Numbered from the stretch's first letter, positions 1 to 10,436 are shown. The stretch is DNA of 64,000 nt from Trinickia dabaoshanensis (GCF_002879885.1 NZ_PNYA01000025.1:1-64000); one strand, 5' to 3'. The notes: generated by a model not told the origin, from the letters alone. A program made the numbers and translations.

Positions 1-797
1 ACCCAATCCCACATCTCGAAGACGTTTTCCTGGGCGATGCCGAACTTGACGACCTCGGCCGGGTTCGCCGAGACGCCCACGAAGTGTTTGGCGAGCGCGC
101 TTTCGGGACAACCGTTTTGGATGAACCAATCGCGCATCGAGCGCGCGTTCGTCATCGTCTCGAGCGTCGTGAACGTCTTGGAGACGACGATCGTCAGCGT
201 TTCCTCGGGGTCGATGCGGGCCATCACGCGCGCGAGATCGGCGCCATCGACGTTCGACACGAAGTAGCTCGAGATCTCGGGATGCGCGAGATGCTCGAGC
301 GCGTGCACGACCATCTTCGGGCCGAGATCGGAGCCGCCGATGCCGATATTGACCACGTGGCGGATGCGCTTGCCCGTATGCCCCGTCCAGGCGCCGCTGC
401 GCACGCGCTCGGCGAAATCGGCCATTTTCGCGCGCTCGGCCGCCACTTGCGCGTGGAACGGCGCATCGGCTTGCGTCGAGCGCAACGCCGTATGCAAGGC
501 CGCGCGGCCTTCCGTCGGATTGACGGGCTCGCCCGCGAACATCGCATCGCGCCGTTTCGCGACACCCGCTTCGTCGGCGAGCGCGATCAGCAGCCGCAGC
601 GTTTCGTCGGTGATCCGGTTCTTCGAGAAGTCGGCCGTGAGCCCGCCGCCTTCGATCGTGAAGCGCTCGGCGCGCGAGGGATGACCGGTGTCGGCGGCGA
701 ACCAATCGCGCAGCCGCTCGTCGCGGATCTGTTCGTAATGCGCGGTGAGCGCGGACCAAGAGGAAAGCGAGTTCAGCGTCTTGTGCGTCATGGGCAT
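1..797 (-). CDS. pgi: Glucose-6-phosphate isomerase, N-terminal part (cut by window edge)
   Basis: Interconverts glucose-6-phosphate and fructose-6-phosphate in the cytoplasm. The reverse-strand frame is open from an ATG at 797 (or the second ATG at 791) to the window edge, giving about 265 residues of a normally ~540-residue enzyme. Recognisable family segments are the N-terminal [20 protein letters not shown], the sugar-phosphate-binding stretch [16 protein letters not shown], and [15 protein letters not shown] near the cut. The C-terminal catalytic Glu/His/Lys region lies outside the window. The gene reads away from the LprI-like gene, with a 376-bp divergent region between them. Confidence 0.93.
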   Translation of the reverse strand, partial: MPMTHKTLNSLSSWSALTAHYEQIRDERLRDWFAADTGHPSRAERFTIEGGGLTADFSKNRITDETLRLLIALADEAGVAKRRDAMFAGEPVNPTEGRAALHTALRSTQADAPFHAQVAAERAKMADFAERVRSGAWTGHTGKRIRHVVNIGIGGSDLGPKMVVHALEHLAHPEISSYFVSNVDGADLARVMARIDPEETLTIVVSKTFTTLETMTNARSMRDWFIQNGCPESALAKHFVGVSANPAEVVKFGIAQENVFEMWDW

Positions 798-1057
798 GGG
801 TCTAACGAAGGGGCTCGGTCCATGAGCTTGGGAAGGCCGGGCGAACCGGACAAGCCAAGCTCGTCGTCTGTCGTCACATCGATTCTAGCGCGCGGTGTCG
901 TGGCGCTCGCGAGCGGCGCCCGCGCGATTGGGCGCTCGTGCCGCCCGAGGTCGGTCAGTATAGCGGCGTTACGCGCTTCGTCGAAGTATCGATTGCGCCC
1001 CGCGCATCCGCCGGCGGGCAGCGCGCGCATGCGCTCCAACCACGACGCGGCGCTAAC

Positions 1058-1101
1058 CCGACGGTCAGCCGACAGTCTCCCGACAGCAGGCCGACACCAC
1101 A
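1058..1101. repeat. Four CCGAC repeats with exact 11-bp period
   Basis: CCGAC starts at 1058, 1069, 1080 and 1091, so the units are spaced exactly one helical turn apart. On the reverse strand they read as (C/G)TGTCGG or CCGTCGG separated by 4-bp linkers. That format, a 7-bp conserved block plus a 4-bp spacer in direct repeat, is the one used by OmpR/PhoB-type response regulators. The array lies in the divergent region between pgi and the LprI-like gene, ending about 75 bp before the latter's start. A TATCAT (1135-1140) could serve as its -10 with no good -35. Apart from the array and this -10, no gene is visible in 798-1173. The regulatory role is inferred. Confidence 0.45.
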
Positions 1102-1173
1102 TCAAATGCTCAGCCGGCGGTATCGAAGGCGCGCTATCATCCGATGTTTTTCACCCCGCAAAAGACGAACGAA

Positions 1174-2025
1174 ATGAAAAAAATGGGCCAATGCGCCGCC
1201 GTCGCGGCGCTTTTCGCATGTGCATCGATGAGCGCGTTCGCGCAAACGGCCGACATTGACTGCACCAAGCCGCACCAAGCGGTGGATCGCATGATTTGCA
1301 ACAACGCGGCACTGCGCGCGCTCGATGCTCGGGCGAACGCCTATTACACGATTTTGCTCGAGGCGAAGCCTGCCGCCGATACGAAGGCGTATCACGACTT
1401 CCGTGACAGCCTGCAAACCGACGAGCAGAAGTGGCAGCATGACACGCGCCACGCTTGTGGTGCGCAAGCCGCGTGCCTGACCGACGCCTACCAGCATCGT
1501 ATCGAGGCGTTGCGCGGGAGCGCGCTCGCGTATCTGGGCCTGACGGTGACGGCCGCGCCCGCGCAGAGCCAGCCCTCGGAACCCTCGATCGACTACAAGA
1601 ATGCGATCTACCGCGTCGACGGCAAGGACATCACGTTGCTCGAAGGGCAACATACGCAGCCGGCCGCGGACGATTCGTCGGCGCAAGACGTGACGCACAT
1701 CATCGAGCCGCCCCCGCACGTAGCCGGCAAACTCGGCGGTCGCAACGCCGTGGCCGTCTTCCTGTCCGAGCAAAGTGGAGGCAGCGGGACGTTCTATTAC
1801 GTCGCGTTGGCCTTCAACGACGGGCGGGGCACGACGTTCAAGATCGGCGATCGGATTCAACCCATCTCGATCGCGATCAATGGCGACGACTTGGTCGTCG
1901 GCTATCTGGACCGCAACGCCGACGAGCCGATGGCGGTACCGCCGACCGTGCCGCGCGAACGCCATTTCGCGTATATGAACGGTCAGATCCTCGAACGCCC
2001 ACCGGCCGCGAGCGCGGCGAAATAA
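1174..2025 (+). CDS. Secreted LprI-like (DUF1311) domain protein
   Basis: A 283-residue exported protein. The chosen ATG (1174) gives a clean signal peptide, MKKMGQCAAVAALFACASMS, ending near AFA-Q. The upstream in-frame ATG at 1144 would add ten residues ahead of it. After the signal comes a Cys-containing helical module: DC at the mature N-terminus, then MICNN, then HACG and AACL, with a YHDFRDSLQTDEQKW helix. This is the pattern of the LprI/DUF1311 family, named after a mycobacterial lysozyme inhibitor. The second half (about 150-283) is a separate region without a family I recognise. It ends in a Pro/Ala-rich tail. The function in this organism is unknown; lysozyme inhibition is only a possibility. 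The gene is convergent with nnr. Confidence 0.7.
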   Translation: MKKMGQCAAVAALFACASMSAFAQTADIDCTKPHQAVDRMICNNAALRALDARANAYYTILLEAKPAADTKAYHDFRDSLQTDEQKWQHDTRHACGAQAACLTDAYQHRIEALRGSALAYLGLTVTAAPAQSQPSEPSIDYKNAIYRVDGKDITLLEGQHTQPAADDSSAQDVTHIIEPPPHVAGKLGGRNAVAVFLSEQSGGSGTFYYVALAFNDGRGTTFKIGDRIQPISIAINGDDLVVGYLDRNADEPMAVPPTVPRERHFAYMNGQILERPPAASAAK

Positions 2026-2035
2026 CGCGCGGCCG

Positions 2036-2059
2036 GGCCGGCGCGGGCTCGCGCCGGCC
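2036..2059. terminator. Hairpin between convergent genes
   Basis: A perfect 10-bp GC stem (2036-2045 with 2050-2059) with a 4-base GGCT loop sits 11 bp after the stop of the LprI-like gene and before the end of nnr. There is no T-tract on either strand, so it is either a weak terminator or a transcript-end stabiliser. Confidence 0.4.
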
Positions 2060-2104
2060 AATGACGCGTCACTCGAGCGTCACTCGGACATCACGCACAG
2101 AGTT

Positions 2105-3706
2105 TCAATCGCGCACCGGGTAGATCGATCGATTGAGCAACTCGCGCACGGTGCTGGCCAATTCGCCGGCCGCGAGTCCCGCCGGGCCTCGGCCCGCGGC
2201 CGTCAGCGTCTCGGCGGCCAAGCCATGCAGATAGACGCCGGCCAAAGCCGCCTCATAACCCGGCAGCCCCTGCGCCAGTAATGCCCCGATGATTCCGCCG
2301 AGCACGTCGCCCGTGCCGCCCGTCGCCAGCGCCGCATTGCCGGTTGGGTTGATCGCCGCTCGGCCGTCGGGCGAGGCGACCACGGTGCCGGCCCCCTTCA
2401 GGACGATGATCGCGCGAAACCGCGCAGCCAGCGACCGTGCCGCGCTCAGGCGGTTCCGCTGGATCGTAGCCGCATCGCATCCCATCAGCCGCGCGGCTTC
2501 GAGCGGGTGCGGCGTCAGCACGCAAGGACGCGCTTGGGCCGCATGGCTTGCCCCGGTCGCACCGCGCGCGGCGAGGCTGTCGGCCAGCACCTTTTCGCGC
2601 GCGAGTAAGTTCAGCGCGTCGGCATCGATCAAGAGCGGAGCGTCGCAGGCGAGGGCCCGCTCGAGCGAGGATGCCGCTGCGGCGCCGGTTCCCATACCGC
2701 ACCCGATCGCAATGGCGTCCACCGCCTCGAAACCGAGCGAGCCGGACGGATGCAGCATCAACTCGGGATACGGAGGATCGTAGGGCGGGGCTCCCTCGCC
2801 GACGAAACCGACATGAATCTTGCCCGCGCCCGTATGCAAGGCCGCGCGCGCGGCGAGGATCGGTGCGCCGCACATGCCCGTGTCGCCCCCGACGACGGCC
2901 AAGCTGCCGAACGTGCCCTTGTGCGAGGCGAACGCGCGGGCCGGAAAATGCGTAGCGAACAGCGCCGTCGCATTGAGCCGGGCCGCATCGGCGGCCACGG
3001 GCAAATCGACGCCCAACGGCGCGAGCGTCACGGCGCCGGACAGGTCGCGGCCATGCAACATGTATAACCCCGGCTTCGCGCCGAGGAATGTCACCGTCTC
3101 GGTCGCGCGCACGGCGGCGCCGTCCCCGACGATCTGGCCCGTATCGCTGTCGAGCCCGCTCGGTACATCGAGTGCGAGCACCCGGCCGCCGGCACCGGCG
3201 CGCCGGGCCATGCGCGCCGCCAACTCGGAGAAGACGCCTTCCAGCGGGCGAGCGAGCCCGATGCCGAAGAGCCCATCGACGATCCAAGCGTAACGCTCGA
3301 GCGAGGCCGGCGGCGCGTGCGAGATGGCGACACCGGCGGCATGCGCTTCCGAGAGTGCCCAGCGCGCGTCGCCCGCCGCCACTTCCACGGGCATGCAGAC
3401 TTCGACAGCCACGCCGGCCTGCTTGAGCCGCGTCGCGGCAACGAGCCCATCGCCGCCGTTGTTGCCCGGCCCCACGGCAATCCAGACGGGATGCTCGGCG
3501 GCCAAGGAGCCGTCATGGGCGGCCCGTTCGAGCAGGTATTGCGCGCTCGCGGCGCCGGCACGCGCCATCAGCGTGTGCTCGGGCAGGCCGGCCGCGCCTA
3601 GCTTTTCGAGCGAGCGTAGTTCAGCGACGGTGAGCAGGGGAAGCGGCCGGTCGGCCGGTGAAAGCAATTGCGGCGGGGCGGCTGGCGGGGCGGGCACGTG
3701 TGTCAT
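2105..3706 (-). CDS. nnr: Bifunctional NAD(P)H-hydrate epimerase / ADP-dependent dehydratase
   Basis: Repairs damaged NAD(P)H: the N-terminal YjeF_N domain epimerises S/R hydrates and the C-terminal carbohydrate-kinase-like domain dehydrates the S form. The ATG at 3706 gives 533 residues. The epimerase motif GPGNNGGDG is at 79-87. The dehydratase half carries NPTGNAALATGGTGDVLGG, the nucleotide-binding and catalytic Asp loop of the family. Two further in-frame starts exist (ATG 3721, TTG 3736) because a 15-bp stretch is tandemly duplicated here. The 3706 start was chosen because the extra residues (two copies of MIAPT) come only from the duplication. The upstream neighbour on the same strand is the DadA-like gene, 150 bp away. 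Confidence 0.93.
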   Translation of the reverse strand: MTHVPAPPAAPPQLLSPADRPLPLLTVAELRSLEKLGAAGLPEHTLMARAGAASAQYLLERAAHDGSLAAEHPVWIAVGPGNNGGDGLVAATRLKQAGVAVEVCMPVEVAAGDARWALSEAHAAGVAISHAPPASLERYAWIVDGLFGIGLARPLEGVFSELAARMARRAGAGGRVLALDVPSGLDSDTGQIVGDGAAVRATETVTFLGAKPGLYMLHGRDLSGAVTLAPLGVDLPVAADAARLNATALFATHFPARAFASHKGTFGSLAVVGGDTGMCGAPILAARAALHTGAGKIHVGFVGEGAPPYDPPYPELMLHPSGSLGFEAVDAIAIGCGMGTGAAAASSLERALACDAPLLIDADALNLLAREKVLADSLAARGATGASHAAQARPCVLTPHPLEAARLMGCDAATIQRNRLSAARSLAARFRAIIVLKGAGTVVASPDGRAAINPTGNAALATGGTGDVLGGIIGALLAQGLPGYEAALAGVYLHGLAAETLTAAGRGPAGLAAGELASTVRELLNRSIYPVRD

Positions 3707-3798
3707 GGTCGGCGCAATCATGGTCGGCGCAATCAAAGCGATCTCCCATCCCGGACGTTCGCGGCAGCGCCCGAAGCCGGTCGCTGCGCCTGGGCGCT

Positions 3799-3819
3799 CG
3801 CCCTCGCGGGGCGAGGGCG
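3799..3819. terminator. Hairpin between the DadA-like gene and nnr
   Basis: A 9-bp perfect stem, CGCCCTCGC paired with GCGAGGGCG, around a GGG loop. It lies between the nnr start (3706) and the stop of the DadA-like gene (3856). No T-tract follows. It may separate the two reverse-strand transcripts. Confidence 0.35.
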
Positions 3820-3855
3820 GGCAACCGAGCGAGCGCCTTACCTTGCGGTGGCGGC

Positions 3856-5145
3856 TCAGGTCGCGAAGCGCTCGGCGCGCAGCGCCGCGAGCGTATCGGG
3901 CGGCACGCTCGGCGCCGCGCCCGAGATGAGATCAGCGACCACTTTAGCAGAGCCGCAAGCGAGCCCCCAACCGGCGGGGCCATGGCCGGCATTGACGAAA
4001 AGACGCGGGTGCAGTGCGTTGCCGACGACGGGCAAACCGTCGGGCGAGAGCAGGCGCAGCCCTTCCCAAGCATGCGCGGCCGAAATCTTGGCGGCCCCGG
4101 GGATCCAATCGTGCGTGGCCTGGGCGAGCAGTGCCGTGCCCGCTTCCAAGACCGATTCGGCCAGCGGCTTTGCCAGTTCCCGCTCCGGCTGCAGCACGGC
4201 GGCGCCGGCCACCCGAATGCGCTGATTCATCCGCGTCATCGACACGCGCCGCACGGAATCGACGACGGTCATATGCGGCGCGCATTCCTCGTACGCGATC
4301 GGAGCAGTCAGCGCGAGCATGCGGATCGGGTGCAGCGGCAGCGAAAGTCCCAGCCGCTCCAGCAGCGGCTTGCTGCCGGCGCCGGCAGCGACCACGACCG
4401 CATCGCACGAGACGACGTCCACTTCGCGGCTGCTCTTACGTTCGCCCTCGGCGGGAGCGAGTTCGACTGCCGCCCGCTGATTCTCGAGCCGGATCGCCTC
4501 GACGGCGCGGCCGAACAGGAACTGCACGCCGCCTTGCTCGTCGAGCACCTGTTTGAGGAGCTTCGTAAAGAGCGGGCAGTTGGCCGTGCGCTCCTGCGGG
4601 AACAGCACGCCCCCGGCAAACGCGGGCTCCGCGGGCACCGAGCGCTCGGCTTCGGCACACTCGGCGGCCGACAGCACGTTATGGTGCATTTCGAATTCGC
4701 CGAGCAAATCGAGCGCGCTTTGGGCTTGCTCCCATTCGCGCGGCTGGCGCGTCACGTGCAGCACACCCTCGCGCTGCTCGAATTCGAGATGAAAGCCGGC
4801 TTCGATCGATGCGATGACTTCACGCGAGAGATCGACGAGCGGACGAAGGCGCAGCCATTGGTGGCGGAATGCTTCGGGCGCTTGCAGGCGCGCAAGCTCA
4901 CGGGCGAAGCGGCGCGCGCTCGAATTGAACCCCGGCCGGTACACCACGCCGCGGCGGCTGCCGAGGAAGGTGGGACCGAACCACGCATCGAGCGGCGTGG
5001 GCAGCACGATACCGCCGTGGCCGTAGGTGGCGCCTTGGGCGACCGTCGCATGGCGCTCGACGACGCACACGCGGTGGCCGGCTGCGCGAAGCTGGAAGGC
5101 GGTGGCGACGCCGACAATTCCGCCGCCGATGACGATGACATCCAT
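3856..5145 (-). CDS. D-amino acid dehydrogenase-like FAD oxidoreductase (DadA family)
   Basis: A 429-residue flavoprotein of the DAO/DadA family, which oxidatively deaminates D-amino acids and passes electrons to the respiratory chain. The protein begins at the dinucleotide-binding fold: MDVIVIGGGIVG contains GxGxxG at residues 7-12, followed by the acidic strand end VVERH. Near the C-terminus, FVNAGHGPAGWGLACGSAK is the conserved FAD-closing segment. The frame is open upstream for 60 more codons, but the ATG at 5145 is the only start that puts the FAD fold at the N-terminus. The gene is divergent from purL. The exact substrate cannot be read from sequence; glycine- or proline-type oxidases are less likely alternatives. 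Confidence 0.85.
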   Translation of the reverse strand: MDVIVIGGGIVGVATAFQLRAAGHRVCVVERHATVAQGATYGHGGIVLPTPLDAWFGPTFLGSRRGVVYRPGFNSSARRFARELARLQAPEAFRHQWLRLRPLVDLSREVIASIEAGFHLEFEQREGVLHVTRQPREWEQAQSALDLLGEFEMHHNVLSAAECAEAERSVPAEPAFAGGVLFPQERTANCPLFTKLLKQVLDEQGGVQFLFGRAVEAIRLENQRAAVELAPAEGERKSSREVDVVSCDAVVVAAGAGSKPLLERLGLSLPLHPIRMLALTAPIAYEECAPHMTVVDSVRRVSMTRMNQRIRVAGAAVLQPERELAKPLAESVLEAGTALLAQATHDWIPGAAKISAAHAWEGLRLLSPDGLPVVGNALHPRLFVNAGHGPAGWGLACGSAKVVADLISGAAPSVPPDTLAALRAERFAT

Positions 5146-5396
5146 GAATGAGCTGGTACGGTGCACTGCGGACAGCCACGGCGCATGGGCGCGGCAAGCG
5201 CCGTGCCGAATGCGAAACGCAAGGCGGGGGCCGTGGCGCTCGCTCATCCGCGCGGCTTCGCGCCGATGAGGCAAACCGCGCATGATAGCGCCAAACGCCC
5301 GCCGATGGCTCGCCAAGCGGCGCAAAAACCATGCGAGCGTGGTGCGAACGCCCGCCCGAATGGCTTACTACGGCCTATGGGGGACCGACTTCCGGG

Positions 5397-5402
5397 TATA
5401 AT
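5397..5402 (+). promoter_or_regulatory. Candidate -10 box of purL
   Basis: A perfect TATAAT preceded by GGG sits 82 bp upstream of the purL start in the 338-bp divergent region (5146-5483). No convincing -35 hexamer is present at 16-18 bp. No PurR-type operator or riboswitch fold was recognised in this region, and no gene is supported there. Confidence 0.45.
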
Positions 5403-5483
5403 CTCTGTCTTCTTTTCGCCTCACGTCGTGGCATGCGCGCGCGAACCGCGCGATGCGCGACCCATCGACGCCTACGTCCTTCC

Positions 5484-8400
5484 ATGGCCCACTTCTCGTG
5501 CTTCCCCGGTGCTTCGGCGCTTTCCGATTTCCGTCAAACCCGTCTGCTCGAAACGCTTGCCCGCATCGACGCGAACATCGTCGGCGTGCGCGGCCAGTAC
5601 CTGCATTTCGTCAACGCCTTGACGCCGCTGTCGGCGCAAGACAACGAGCGGATCGAGGCGCTCCTGCACTACGGTGAGCCATTCGCGCCCGGCGAAGGGC
5701 GCGGCGCACAAGAAACGTTTCTCGTGCTGCCCCGCCTCGGCACGGTCTCGCCATGGGCGAGCAAGGCGACCGACATCGCGCACCACTGTGGGCTCGAGCA
5801 TCTGCGCCGCATCGAGCGCGGCGTCGAATTCACCGTCGTGCTCAAAACGGGCCTGACGGGTCTGCTCGGCGGCAAGAAGGCGCTGTCCGACGAAGCCCGC
5901 GCGGCCGTGGCCGCGGCGCTTCACGACCGGATGACCGAGAGCGTGGTCGCCTCGCGCGAGGACGCCGTGCATTTGTTCGACGAGCTGCCGGCCAAGCCGC
6001 TCGCGACCGTCGACATTCGCGCGCACGGCCGCGCGGCGCTCGAGCGAGCGAACGGCGAGTTGGGCCTTGCATTGGCGGACGATGAAATCGACTACCTCGT
6101 CGATGCGTTTTCCAAGCTCGGCCGCAACCCGACCGACGTCGAACTCATGATGTTCGCGCAAGCGAACAGCGAGCACTGCCGGCACAAGATCTTCAACGCA
6201 CAGTGGACGATCGACGGCGAGGCGCAAGACATCTCGCTGTTCCAGATGATCAAGAACACCGAAAAGCTCAATCCGCAAGGCACGATCGTCGCCTATTCGG
6301 ACAACTCGTCGATCATGGAAGGCGGTCCGGCCGAGCGCTGGTTCCCGCGTGCGGCCGCGGCCGGCGAGCATGGCGCGCTCGATCAGCGCTACGGCCGCCA
6401 CGTAGAGCTTACGCACACCTTGATGAAGGTGGAGACGCACAACCACCCGACGGCGATCTCGCCGTTCGCCGGCGCGGCGACCGGCGCGGGCGGCGAAATC
6501 CGCGACGAAGGCGCGACGGGACGCGGTGCGCGACCCAAGGCCGGCCTCACCGGTTTCACGGTGTCGAACCTCGAGTTGCCGGGTGCGACCGAGCCGTGGG
6601 AAAACGCGCGCGATTGCGCCCAGCCGCGCGCGCTGCGCAATCCGAACGAACAGCACGCGGCGTACGGCCGTCCGGATCGTATTGCCTCGCCGTTGCAGAT
6701 CATGATCGACGGCCCGCTCGGCGGCGCCGCGTTCAACAACGAATTCGGCCGTCCGAACCTGGGCGGCTACTTCCGCGTCTACGAGCAAAACGTCGGCGGT
6801 CAGGTGCGCGGCTATCACAAGCCGATCATGATCGCGGGCGGGATCGGCAACATCTCCGACGCGCACACGCACAAGCACGATCTTCCCGCGGGCTCGCTGC
6901 TCGTCCAGATCGGCGGCCCCGGCATGCGCATCGGCATGGGCGGCGGCGCGGCCAGCTCGATGGCGACGGGGGCCAACACGGCCGAACTCGACTTCGATTC
7001 CGTCCAGCGCGGCAATCCCGAGATCGAGCGGCGTGCGCAGGAAGTCATCAACGCGTGCTGGCAGCTCGGCGCGCACAATCCGATCCTGAGCATCCACGAC
7101 GTCGGGGCGGGCGGCCTGTCGAATGCGTTCCCTGAGCTCGTCGACGGCGCGGACAAGGGCGCGCGCTTCGAGCTGCGCCAAATCTCGCTCGAGGAAAGCG
7201 GTCTTTCCCCGCGTGAGATCTGGTCGAACGAAGCGCAAGAACGTTACGTCCTGGCCATCGCGCCGGCCGATCTGCCCGCATTCGAGGCGATCTGCTCGCG
7301 CGAGCGCTGCCCGCTGGCCGTCGTCGGCGTGGCCACCGAGGAGCGCCAGCTTCAGCTCATCGATGCGCAAGCGGAAGGCGAAGCCGCATACCCCGTCGAT
7401 ATGCCGATGGACGTGCTGCTCGGCAAGCCGCCGCGCATGCACCGCGACGTGACGCGAGTGACGGCCGAGCGTGCCGGTGTCGACGTCACCGGCTTGTCGC
7501 TGCCCGATGTGGCCGTTTCCGTGCTCAAGCACCCGACGGTGGCAAGTAAATCGTTCTTGATCACGATCGGCGATCGTTCGGTGGGCGGCACGAGCGTGCG
7601 CGATCAGCTCGTCGGGCCCTGGCAAGTGCCGGTGGCCGATTGCGCGATCACCGCGGCCGATTACGCGGGCTTCCGCGGTGAGGCGATGACGATGGCCGAG
7701 CGCACGCCGCTGGCCGTCATCGATGCCCCCGCGTCGGGCCGCATGGCCGTAGGCGAAGCCGTCACGAACATCGCCAGTGCGCCGATCGCGTCGCTCGACA
7801 AGCTGAAGCTGTCGGCGAACTGGATGGCGGCCTGCGGCACGGCGGGCGAAGACGCCGCGCTGTTCGATACCGTGAAAGCGATCGGGATGGAGCTGTGCCC
7901 CGCGCTCGGCATCAGCATCCCCGTCGGCAAGGACTCGCTGTCGATGAAGACCAAGTGGGACGAGCAGGGCGTCGCCAAGGAAGTCGTCGCGCCGGTCTCG
8001 TTGATCATCTCCGCGTTCGCGCCCGTCGAGGACGTCCGGCGCCATCTCACGCCGCAACTGCGCCGTCACGACGAGGTGGGCGAGTCGGTGTTGATCGCGA
8101 TCGACCTCGGCCGAGGTAAGCACCGCCTCGGCGGCAGCATCCTCGCGCAAGTCACGCAGCAAGTGGGCGATACGGTGCCCGACGTCGACGACGCCGAAGA
8201 TTTGAAGCGCTTCTTCGCGGCCATTCAAGCGCTCAACGCGAGCGGGCGTTTGCTCGCTTACCACGACCGCTCGGACGGCGGCTTGTGGGCGACCGTCTGC
8301 GAAATGGCTTTCGCGGGTCACGTGGGCGTATCGCTCAATGTCGATATGCTTACGCTCGACGCGGGGCATGAATTCGACTACGGCGACGCAAAGGATTGGG

Positions 8401-9563
8401 CCAAGCAAACGAGCGGCCGGCGCGAGGACCAGACGATGCGCGCGCTGTTCTCGGAGGAACTCGGCGCCGTCGTGCAAGTGCGCGCCGCCGAGCGCGACGC
8501 CGTGTTGGCCGCGTTGCGCGAACATGGCTTGGGCGCTTGCTCGCATGTCATCGGCAAGCCGAACGAGCGCGACGTCATCGAAATCTACCGCGACGCGAAG
8601 AAAATCTACGACGCCCCGCGCGCCGAGCTCCATCGTGCATGGAGCGAGGTGAGCTGGCGTATCTCGCGTCTGCGCGACAACCCCGCATGTGCCGACGCCG
8701 AGTACGACATGCTGCTCGATGCGAACGATCCCGGCATCGCGCCGCATTTGACGTTCGATCCGAACGAGGACGTCGCGGCGCCGTTCTTGAACCTCGCGGC
8801 GCGTCCGCGCATCGCGATCCTGCGCGAGCAGGGCGTCAACTCGCATCTGGAAACGGCGTACGCGTTCGACCGGGCCGGCTTCGACGCCTACGACGTTCAC
8901 ATGAGCGATTTGCTGTCGGGCCGCGCGACGCTGGCCGACTTCAAGGGCGCGGTGGCCTGCGGCGGCTTCTCCTACGGCGACGTGCTCGGCGCGGGCGAGG
9001 GCTGGGCGAAGACGATACGCTTCAACCCGCAATTGGCCGATATGTTCGCGGCATTCTTCGGGCGAGCCGATACGTTCGCTCTGGGCATCTGCAACGGCTG
9101 CCAGATGATGAGCAGCCTGGCGTCGATGATCCCGGGCGCCGATGCGTGGCCGAAGTTCACGCGTAACAAGTCGGAGAAATTCGAGGCGCGTTTCTCGTTC
9201 GTGCGGGTCGAATCGTCGCCGTCGATTTTCTTTGCGGGCATGGAAGGCTCGCGCATTCCGGTGGCGATCGCGCACGGCGAAGGCTTCGCCGACTTCTCGC
9301 AGCAAGGCGATGCCTCGCGCGTGGCGGTGGCGATGCGTTTCGCCGACCATCATGGCGAAGCGACGGAACGTTATCCGTTGAACCCGAACGGCTCGCCGCA
9401 GGGGATCACCTCCGTCACGACGGCCGACGGCCGCTTCACCGTGCTGATGCCGCATATGGAGCGCGTGCACCGCACCGTCACGATGAGCTGGCACCCCGAA
9501 GGCTGGGGCGAGGCGAGCCCGTGGATGCGCGTGTTCCGTAACGCGCGGCGCTGGTTGGGGTAA
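5484..9563 (+). CDS. purL: Phosphoribosylformylglycinamidine synthase
   Basis: Fourth step of de novo purine synthesis: converts FGAR, glutamine and ATP to FGAM. The protein has 1359 residues, the size of the large single-chain proteobacterial enzyme. The order is the N-terminal PurS-like region, the linker, two AIRS-type synthetase halves (for example [19 protein letters not shown] in the first), and a C-terminal class I glutaminase. The glutaminase shows the nucleophile Cys in [12 protein letters not shown] and the His/Glu pair in SWHPEGWG at the end. The start was placed at ATG 5484 (MAHFSCFPG). The frame is open upstream to 5331, but that sequence is unlike the family and contains the putative -10. 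A strong terminator hairpin follows. Confidence 0.97.
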   Translation: MAHFSCFPGASALSDFRQTRLLETLARIDANIVGVRGQYLHFVNALTPLSAQDNERIEALLHYGEPFAPGEGRGAQETFLVLPRLGTVSPWASKATDIAHHCGLEHLRRIERGVEFTVVLKTGLTGLLGGKKALSDEARAAVAAALHDRMTESVVASREDAVHLFDELPAKPLATVDIRAHGRAALERANGELGLALADDEIDYLVDAFSKLGRNPTDVELMMFAQANSEHCRHKIFNAQWTIDGEAQDISLFQMIKNTEKLNPQGTIVAYSDNSSIMEGGPAERWFPRAAAAGEHGALDQRYGRHVELTHTLMKVETHNHPTAISPFAGAATGAGGEIRDEGATGRGARPKAGLTGFTVSNLELPGATEPWENARDCAQPRALRNPNEQHAAYGRPDRIASPLQIMIDGPLGGAAFNNEFGRPNLGGYFRVYEQNVGGQVRGYHKPIMIAGGIGNISDAHTHKHDLPAGSLLVQIGGPGMRIGMGGGAASSMATGANTAELDFDSVQRGNPEIERRAQEVINACWQLGAHNPILSIHDVGAGGLSNAFPELVDGADKGARFELRQISLEESGLSPREIWSNEAQERYVLAIAPADLPAFEAICSRERCPLAVVGVATEERQLQLIDAQAEGEAAYPVDMPMDVLLGKPPRMHRDVTRVTAERAGVDVTGLSLPDVAVSVLKHPTVASKSFLITIGDRSVGGTSVRDQLVGPWQVPVADCAITAADYAGFRGEAMTMAERTPLAVIDAPASGRMAVGEAVTNIASAPIASLDKLKLSANWMAACGTAGEDAALFDTVKAIGMELCPALGISIPVGKDSLSMKTKWDEQGVAKEVVAPVSLIISAFAPVEDVRRHLTPQLRRHDEVGESVLIAIDLGRGKHRLGGSILAQVTQQVGDTVPDVDDAEDLKRFFAAIQALNASGRLLAYHDRSDGGLWATVCEMAFAGHVGVSLNVDMLTLDAGHEFDYGDAKDWAKQTSGRREDQTMRALFSEELGAVVQVRAAERDAVLAALREHGLGACSHVIGKPNERDVIEIYRDAKKIYDAPRAELHRAWSEVSWRISRLRDNPACADAEYDMLLDANDPGIAPHLTFDPNEDVAAPFLNLAARPRIAILREQGVNSHLETAYAFDRAGFDAYDVHMSDLLSGRATLADFKGAVACGGFSYGDVLGAGEGWAKTIRFNPQLADMFAAFFGRADTFALGICNGCQMMSSLASMIPGADAWPKFTRNKSEKFEARFSFVRVESSPSIFFAGMEGSRIPVAIAHGEGFADFSQQGDASRVAVAMRFADHHGEATERYPLNPNGSPQGITSVTTADGRFTVLMPHMERVHRTVTMSWHPEGWGEASPWMRVFRNARRWLG

Positions 9564-9585
9564 GCAAACCCAACGCCCTGAAACG

Positions 9586-9612
9586 ACAATGCCGCCCTCG
9601 GGCGGCATTGTT
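9586..9612. terminator. Bidirectional terminator between purL and the ppiC-type gene
   Basis: An 11-bp stem (9586-9596 with 9601-9611) around a CTCG loop lies between the convergent stops of purL and the PpiC-like gene. Short T-runs and A-runs flank it, so it can serve both strands. Confidence 0.7.
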
Positions 9613-9656
9613 ACTTGCGGCTCGCCGTATCGACGGCGAGAAGCGGCGACTCGGAC

Positions 9657-10436
9657 TTACTGAATCTTCGCCTTCGAGCGCAGGTTCTGTTCGAACGCCT
9701 GCACCTTTTCCTGCTGGATCTGCTGAACGATCTGCCCCTTCACCTGATCGAGCGGCGGCGGGGTGATGTTGCGGATGTCGTCGACACGGATGATGTGCCA
9801 GCCGAATTGCGTATGCACGGGTGCATCCGTCATCTGGCCTTTTTGCAGCTTCTCTGCGGCGGCGGCGAATTCCGGCACGTACGTATGCGGGTTCGCCCAG
9901 TCGAGGTCGCCGCCGTTCTTGCCCGATCCCGGATCCTTCGAGAATTGCTTGGCCAGGTCTTCGAACTTGGCGCCGCCCTTGATCTTCGCGATCAGGTCCT
10001 TCGCTTGCTGTTCGTTGTCCACGAGGATGTGATGCAAGTGATATTCCTTGCCGCCGGCTTGCTTGACGAGTTCGTCGTAGCGCGCCTTGACCTCGGCATC
10101 GGACGGCTTGTTCTTCGCGGCGTAATCTTCGATCAGCGCATGCAACACGACGCTTTGTTGAGCCACGGCCATTTGCGCCTTGACGTCGGGGCGGTTCGGC
10201 AGGCCCTCACGCACGGCTTCTTGCATGAGAATCTCGCGATTGACGAGTTCGTCGCGAACGGCTTGGTGCAGTTGCGGCGTGTCTTGCTGGCCTTGCTTGA
10301 CGAGTTGGCTCACCAGCGCGTCGGCGCGCGATTTCGGAATGGCGGTGCCGTTGACGACGGCGATGTTCTGCGCGAAAGCCGGAGCGGCAGCGAATGCAGC
10401 CAGCATCACCCAGAGACGGGTCTTTTTGTGGGTCAT
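9657..10436 (-). CDS. Periplasmic parvulin-type peptidyl-prolyl isomerase
   Basis: A 259-residue exported prolyl isomerase, probably helping fold outer-membrane and periplasmic proteins. The signal peptide is MTHKKTRLWVMLAAFAAAP, cleaved after AFA. A SurA-type N-terminal helical region (about 23-125) precedes a PpiC rotamase domain (about 130-222) with the hallmarks YHLHHILV, FSKDPGSGKNGGDLDW and FGWHIIRVDDI. The C-terminal helix is Gln/Lys-rich. The gene is upstream of the purL terminator and convergent with purL. The next gene upstream on the same strand, bolA, is 113 bp away, so co-transcription with bolA-yciB is possible. Confidence 0.9.
   Translation of the reverse strand: MTHKKTRLWVMLAAFAAAPAFAQNIAVVNGTAIPKSRADALVSQLVKQGQQDTPQLHQAVRDELVNREILMQEAVREGLPNRPDVKAQMAVAQQSVVLHALIEDYAAKNKPSDAEVKARYDELVKQAGGKEYHLHHILVDNEQQAKDLIAKIKGGAKFEDLAKQFSKDPGSGKNGGDLDWANPHTYVPEFAAAAEKLQKGQMTDAPVHTQFGWHIIRVDDIRNITPPPLDQVKGQIVQQIQQEKVQAFEQNLRSKAKIQ

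Noticed and set aside
1102-2061. 319-codon antisense frame over the LprI-like gene
   Set aside because: Arg-rich shadow frame. The sense gene has a signal peptide and a family match.
5472-9608. 1378-codon open frame antisense to purL
   Set aside because: A shadow of purL caused by GC-rich codon bias. The protein is His/Arg-rich without any domain, and purL is unmistakable on the other strand.
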